Source: Bacteroidota bacterium (GTDB lineage Bacteria; Bacteroidota; Bacteroidia; Flavobacteriales; Weeksellaceae). From it: a stretch of 9,068 nt of DNA. The translations under genes were made by a program, and so were the position numbers. Position 1 is the stretch's first letter. Each line of letters starts with the position of its first letter. The stretch spans positions 1-9,068 of the forward strand of contig JAFAAJ010000025.1 in assembly GCA_023426625.1 (NCBI GenBank). Direction: 5' to 3'. Of this stretch, positions 6,697-9,068 are shown piece after piece. The notes beneath the pieces were generated by a model. That model was not told the origin of the DNA, did not search any database, and saw nothing but the letters and a program-made list of their open reading frames with translations.

Positions 6697-6726
6697 AAAA
6701 GCCTTTTGGTTCTCCAAAAGGTTTTT
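6697..6726 (+). terminator. Terminator after the leader-peptide gene
   Basis: Arms 6697-6709 and 6714-6726 pair over 13 bp with one G-U wobble and a TTCT loop, ending in five Ts. The stem core is CCTTTTGG/CCAAAAGG. It lies 30 bp after the stop at 6666. Confidence 0.85.
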
Positions 6727-6800
6727 GTTGTCTTTGATCTTATCTGATTTTATAAAAATTGAGAGTTTAACACACAGAAATTAAAAAAATATAAAGGATT

Positions 6801-6875
6801 TTTACCACAAATAAACGCACAGGCTTCAGCATATCTATTCTGTAAAACTTTGCTTTCTCAAACCTTTGCGTTAAG
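6801..6875. repeat. Degenerate GCAAAG-type intergenic repeat (candidate)
   Basis: The spacer contains ACCACAAA (about 6804-6811), ACGCACAGG (near 6814-6822), CTTTGC (6848-6853) and CTTTGCGTTAAG (6864-6875). They resemble decayed copies of the 'ACCACAAAG...ACGCAAAG' repeats I associate with Chryseobacterium and Flavobacterium intergenic regions. The two CTTTGC copies are 16 bp apart. This is based on memory of the genus; only a genome-wide comparison can confirm it. Confidence 0.3.
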
Positions 6876-6876
6876 A

Positions 6877-7752
6877 TTAATAATTAAAAAAGAAACTATT
6901 ATTCAAAATGTAATCCCGGCTTATTCTGATGCTTTCAAAAATATCTTTGTTGCCAGAATCCTGCTCCACAAACCAATGCTTTAAACCAGCTTTTTTCCTC
7001 GCCTCAAATACTCTTTTAAAGTCGATCGTTCCACTGCCGATCTCCGTGAAATCTTTGCTGCCTTTCTCCATATCTTTTACATGCCATAAAGGAAACCTTC
7101 CGGGAAATCTTTCAAAGTATGTCAAAGGATCAATGCCTGCTTTTGAGATCCAATAGAGATCAAGTTCCATTTTCACGAGTTCGGGAAAGGTATTTTCCAG
7201 AAGAAAATCATATACATTTTGATTTTCATCAAATTTTTCAAATTCAAAATCATGATTATGATATGCAAACTGAATACCTGCTTTCTTTGTCATTTTACCT
7301 GACCTTTCAAACAATTCCGGAAGCTTTTTGTAATGCCCTATGCTTCTCTCTTCCGGAAAAAGATAGGAACAGACCATATAATCTGCTCCGATGAAATGCA
7401 GGTCTTCAACGGATTGTTCCCAATTGTTGAGCAAAGTTCCCTGACTTTTATCTGTAATTCCCGTTGTATGATGTGAACTGATGACCTTTAAACCGGTATT
7501 TTTCAGGATCGACTTGAATTCCGTTTTGTTTTTCCCGAAAAAAGTTCTGTCATATCCATAAATTTCCAATTCCGTATACCCTAAAGCGGCTAACTTTTCC
7601 AAAGTTCTTTCTAAATTTTGGGATATAGCATCTCGAACGGTATATAGTTGTATTGCTAATGTCCTTTTTTGACTTGCCATTCCGGAAATTCCGCAGGAAT
7701 AAAGACCCAGAAAACTTAGTGAGGAAATTTTAATAAAATCTTTTCTTAGCAT
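6877..7752 (-). CDS. Exported sugar phosphate isomerase/epimerase-like protein
   Basis: A 291-residue member of the xylose-isomerase-like TIM-barrel (AP_endonuc_2) superfamily. Typical motifs are AIQLYTVRD (33-41), GYTELEIYG with Glu63, YHNHDFEFE (164-172), MELDLYW (195-201) with Glu196 and Asp198, WHVKDM (223-228) and FVEQD (261-265). Together these give the Glu/Asp/His/Glu divalent-metal site. The family isomerises or epimerises sugars and related polyols, or cleaves keto-sugars; the substrate is unknown. The N-terminus MLRKDFIKISSLSFLGLYSC looks exported. It resembles the Bacteroidetes 'RR.FIK' Tat signal with Arg-Lys in place of Arg-Arg, and Cys20 in LYSC could be a weak lipobox. It lies 9 bp downstream of the thioesterase gene and is probably co-transcribed with it. 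Confidence 0.88.
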   Translation of the reverse strand: MLRKDFIKISSLSFLGLYSCGISGMASQKRTLAIQLYTVRDAISQNLERTLEKLAALGYTELEIYGYDRTFFGKNKTEFKSILKNTGLKVISSHHTTGITDKSQGTLLNNWEQSVEDLHFIGADYMVCSYLFPEERSIGHYKKLPELFERSGKMTKKAGIQFAYHNHDFEFEKFDENQNVYDFLLENTFPELVKMELDLYWISKAGIDPLTYFERFPGRFPLWHVKDMEKGSKDFTEIGSGTIDFKRVFEARKKAGLKHWFVEQDSGNKDIFESIRISRDYILNNSFFFNY

Positions 7753-7761
7753 TTATTTCTT

Positions 7762-8229
7762 TTATAAAAACGGTTTCATTTCGTCCTCGATCTGGGTTCT
7801 GAGTTCCATCAATCGTATGGCGTACTCTTCCTGTTGTTTCTCTGCTTCTGTTTCCGGGATCCACTTAGGAACGGGAAGCTTTTTACCGTTTTCATCTACC
7901 GCCACAAAGACAATGATGCAGTGTGTTTTCTTGTCGAAATTCGGCTGCTTCAGGTTCCTTGAAAAAACATTAATGGAAATATGCATACTGGAAGTACCTG
8001 TGTAAATGACCTGTGCTTCCACTTTTACAATTTCTCCGATCTTGATGGGTTCATAGAAGCGGATTCCACCAACATATACCGTTACGGAGTAATTCCCACT
8101 CCAGGTTGTAGCGCACGCATATCCGGCTTGATCGATCCACTTCATGACACTTCCGCCATGTACATTTCCTCCGTAGTTAACATCCGAAGGTTCCGAAATA
8201 AACTGAAAACTAATGGGTTTGTTATCCAT
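7762..8229 (-). CDS. Acyl-CoA thioesterase, hotdog fold
   Basis: A 155-residue cytoplasmic enzyme of the YciA/BACH-type acyl-CoA hydrolase family, which releases free fatty acid from acyl-CoA. The N-terminal hotdog signature is clear: Asn18, GGNVHGGSVMKWID (20-33) with His24-Gly-Gly and Asp33, the last being the usual catalytic acid. VYVGGIRFYEPIKIGEIVKVEAQV (51-74) is the following beta sheet. A C-terminal helix rich in Glu, Gln and Arg (126-152) is common in this family. The length is normal for a single-domain member. The ATG at 8229 directly precedes the conserved region. It is the first gene of a leftward pair with the isomerase-like gene; the two have no obvious shared pathway. Confidence 0.92.
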   Translation of the reverse strand: MDNKPISFQFISEPSDVNYGGNVHGGSVMKWIDQAGYACATTWSGNYSVTVYVGGIRFYEPIKIGEIVKVEAQVIYTGTSSMHISINVFSRNLKQPNFDKKTHCIIVFVAVDENGKKLPVPKWIPETEAEKQQEEYAIRLMELRTQIEDEMKPFL

Positions 8230-8245
8230 TTTTATAAAATTTAAA

Positions 8246-8253
8246 TAAAGGTA
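8246..8253 (-). promoter_or_regulatory. Possible -7 element for the thioesterase operon
   Basis: On the minus strand TACCTTTA is one base off TAnnTTTG and lies 16 bp before the ATG at 8229. No TTG sits at the -33 distance, so support is weak. It would give a very short leader. Confidence 0.25.
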
Positions 8254-8285
8254 TTTAATAATTTTCAGAATTTTGGATTAAACCC

Positions 8286-8293
8286 TACTTTTG
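8286..8293 (+). promoter_or_regulatory. -7 element for the ArsC/Spx-family gene
   Basis: TACTTTTG matches TAnnTTTG exactly. The -33 position (8264-8266) reads TTC instead of TTG. Start near 8299 would leave about 45 nt of leader before the ATG at 8345. It lies about 60 bp from the start of the divergent thioesterase gene, so control regions of the two may overlap. Confidence 0.5.
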
Positions 8294-8344
8294 AGGAAGA
8301 AAAACTATGAAAGGTTATATTAAAATATATTAGAGGACAAACAA

Positions 8345-8698
8345 ATGAAAAAAGTATTCTATCTTAATACATGCGATACATGCAGAAAGATTTTAGCGCA
8401 ATTTGATCTTACCGATTGGGAACTTCGTGAAATAAAAAAAGAGCCCATAACAAAAGAAGAACTTGCTGAAATGTATAAGCGTACCAGATCTTATGAAGCA
8501 TTATTAAGTAAAAAATCCACCCAGATCAAGGCAAGAGAAATTGATGTAAAGTCTTTGGAGGAAAAAGATTTCAAAAAACTACTTCTGGATCATTACACTT
8601 TTTTGAAACGCCCTGTATTCATCACCGATGATAAAATATTTGTGGGAAATGACAAGAAGAATGTGGAGGCTTTAAGGGAGTTTTTTGGGATAAGTTAA
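8345..8698 (+). CDS. ArsC/Spx-family thioredoxin-fold protein
   Basis: A 117-residue protein with the ArsC/Spx fold: an initial strand KKVFYL leading to Cys10-Asp-Thr-Cys13-Arg-Lys, then DWELREIKKEPITKEELAEM, the family's 'D....PI...EL' region. Near the C-terminus LKRPVFITDDKIFVG (87-101) carries the conserved Arg89-Pro90 in cis-Pro context. Glutaredoxin-linked ArsC enzymes use one N-terminal Cys and a set of arginines; Spx and related regulators use a CxxC redox switch, as here. Which role applies is not decided by the sequence. No ars genes (arsB/acr3, arsR) are nearby, so arsenate detoxification is not supported by context. NCBI-style naming would be 'arsenate reductase family protein'. 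Confidence 0.88.
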   Translation: MKKVFYLNTCDTCRKILAQFDLTDWELREIKKEPITKEELAEMYKRTRSYEALLSKKSTQIKAREIDVKSLEEKDFKKLLLDHYTFLKRPVFITDDKIFVGNDKKNVEALREFFGIS

Positions 8699-8724
8699 AG
8701 TCTTTTATTTATATTTGAATTAAA

Positions 8725-8752
8725 ACTAGTCAACTTTTTTCAGGACTAGTCA
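8725..8752 (-). mobile_element. Possible insertion-sequence end (relic)
   Basis: Read on the minus strand from 8752, the sequence opens TGACTAGTCCTGAAAAAAG and continues to GACTAGT. It begins with TG, as IS3-family ends usually do, and the CCTGAAAAAAGTTGAC core resembles ends I recall from such elements. No transposase or matching second end is in the window, so it would be a relic or solo end. The resemblance is from memory. Confidence 0.25.
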
Positions 8753-8957
8753 GACATATCTTTAACTACATAAAGGAGCTTTCACCACTTTTGCCGAAAT
8801 TTATGTGATTAAGTCCGAACGATAAAACAAATATATTAAGTTCATTTCATGTTTTATTTTCTTTTTGCAAAAATCACCATAGCATTCTAACACGGCAAGT
8901 TTTGACGTATTAGCGCATTACCTTTACCGTAATAAAAATTAAAACCTTATATAAATC

Positions 8958-8977
8958 ATATTGAGGTGACTCAATAT
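8958..8977. promoter_or_regulatory. 8-bp inverted repeat upstream of the last gene, possible operator
   Basis: ATATTGAG and CTCAATAT form a perfect dyad around a 4-bp centre (GTGA), 73 bp before the ATG at 9050. The arm length and spacing suit a homodimeric regulator, and the site is not followed by a U-tract as a terminator would be. No regulator gene is beside it, so the role is inferred from shape and place. Confidence 0.35.
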
Positions 8978-9049
8978 TTGGTGATAAATTTTTATATTTA
9001 TGCGGATTTTTTTATTAAATAAACTATTAACCTTTTTAAAAACACAAGT

Positions 9050-9068
9050 ATGAAAAAACTCTCTTTGA
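9050..9068 (+). CDS. Start of a further gene, cut by the right edge
   Basis: Only ATG and five more codons (MKKLSL) are present. The basic, then hydrophobic opening would suit a signal peptide. An A-rich leader with no Shine-Dalgarno precedes it, as at the other genes here. The product cannot be named. Confidence 0.5.

Larger units (their letters stand above)
8699..9049. other. 351-bp gene-free spacer rich in inverted repeats
   Basis: No ORF of useful size is present on either strand. It holds two ACTAGTCA direct repeats (8725-8732, 8745-8752) and several inverted repeats. These are ACATAAA/TTTATGT (8768-8774/8800-8806), ATAAAACA/TGTTTTAT (8822-8829/8850-8857), a perfect 12-bp palindrome (8862-8873), ATTAC/GTAAT (8917-8921/8929-8933) and ATATTGAG/CTCAATAT (8958-8965/8970-8977). 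No clear terminator follows the ArsC/Spx-family gene, and no full TTG-N19-TAnnTTTG promoter was found before the gene at 9050. Confidence 0.6.

Noticed and set aside
6468..6698. 76-codon minus-strand frame covering the leader-peptide gene
   Set aside because: The plus strand has a consensus promoter, a GG leader and a terminator. The opposite frame has none of these and ends within the peptide's 5' leader.
7981..8244. 87-codon plus-strand frame opposite the thioesterase gene
   Set aside because: It is antisense to conserved hotdog motifs and shows no recognisable protein features.
8345..8698. Arsenic-resistance island
   Set aside because: Only an ArsC-fold protein is present; no arsR, arsB/acr3 or other metal genes are in the window.
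1..9068. CRISPR array, tRNA, rRNA or complete transposon
   Set aside because: No regularly spaced repeats, no cloverleaf-like or rRNA segments, and no transposase or integrase reading frame were seen.

Overview
The window looks like a chromosomal segment of a Flavobacteriia bacterium of the Chryseobacterium/Elizabethkingia type (Weeksellaceae). The base composition is AT-rich and genes have no Shine-Dalgarno sequences. Several starts are preceded by the Bacteroidetes promoter pattern (TTG, about 19 nt, TAnnTTTG). A PorT/SprT-type type IX secretion gene sits next to the menaquinone methyltransferase gene, and a flavobacterial-style 6S RNA lies between zapA and rny. This assignment comes from recognising families and gene order; no database search was run.

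Region 1 (1-2513). A leftward 3-oxoacyl-ACP synthase III-like gene runs off the left edge. Divergent from it is a compact rightward operon: an unrecognised membrane-anchored protein, ubiE/menG (TTG start overlapping the previous stop) and a porT-like outer-membrane gene. It ends at a strong hairpin terminator.

Region 2 (2546-5039). This is a housekeeping cell-division and RNA block. It holds a small coiled-coil protein (possible ZapB-like partner) joined to zapA by a TAATG stop/start overlap, then a 6S RNA with a 14-bp closing stem and its own U-tract, then rny (RNase Y) and a terminator with a GAAA loop.

Region 3 (5065-6726). A stand-alone MFS transporter is followed by a small peptide gene with its own consensus promoter and terminator. 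The peptide has a double-glycine leader of the Chryseobacterium bacteriocin-like type and a 41-residue core with six cysteines. No maturation or export genes lie beside it.

Region 4 (6727-8344). A leftward pair encodes an acyl-CoA thioesterase and an exported sugar phosphate isomerase/epimerase-like protein. The spacer after the pair contains degenerate copies of a GCAAAG-type intergenic repeat. 

Region 5 (8345-9068). An ArsC/Spx-family CxxC protein is followed by a 351-bp spacer rich in inverted repeats, which includes a possible insertion-sequence end. The first six codons of a further gene lie at the right edge.

Most of the window is ordinary core genome. The items most worth a second look are the orphan cysteine-rich leader peptide, the 6S RNA and its neighbours, the coiled-coil partner of ZapA, the unrecognised first gene of the ubiE-porT operon, and the palindrome-rich spacer at the right end.
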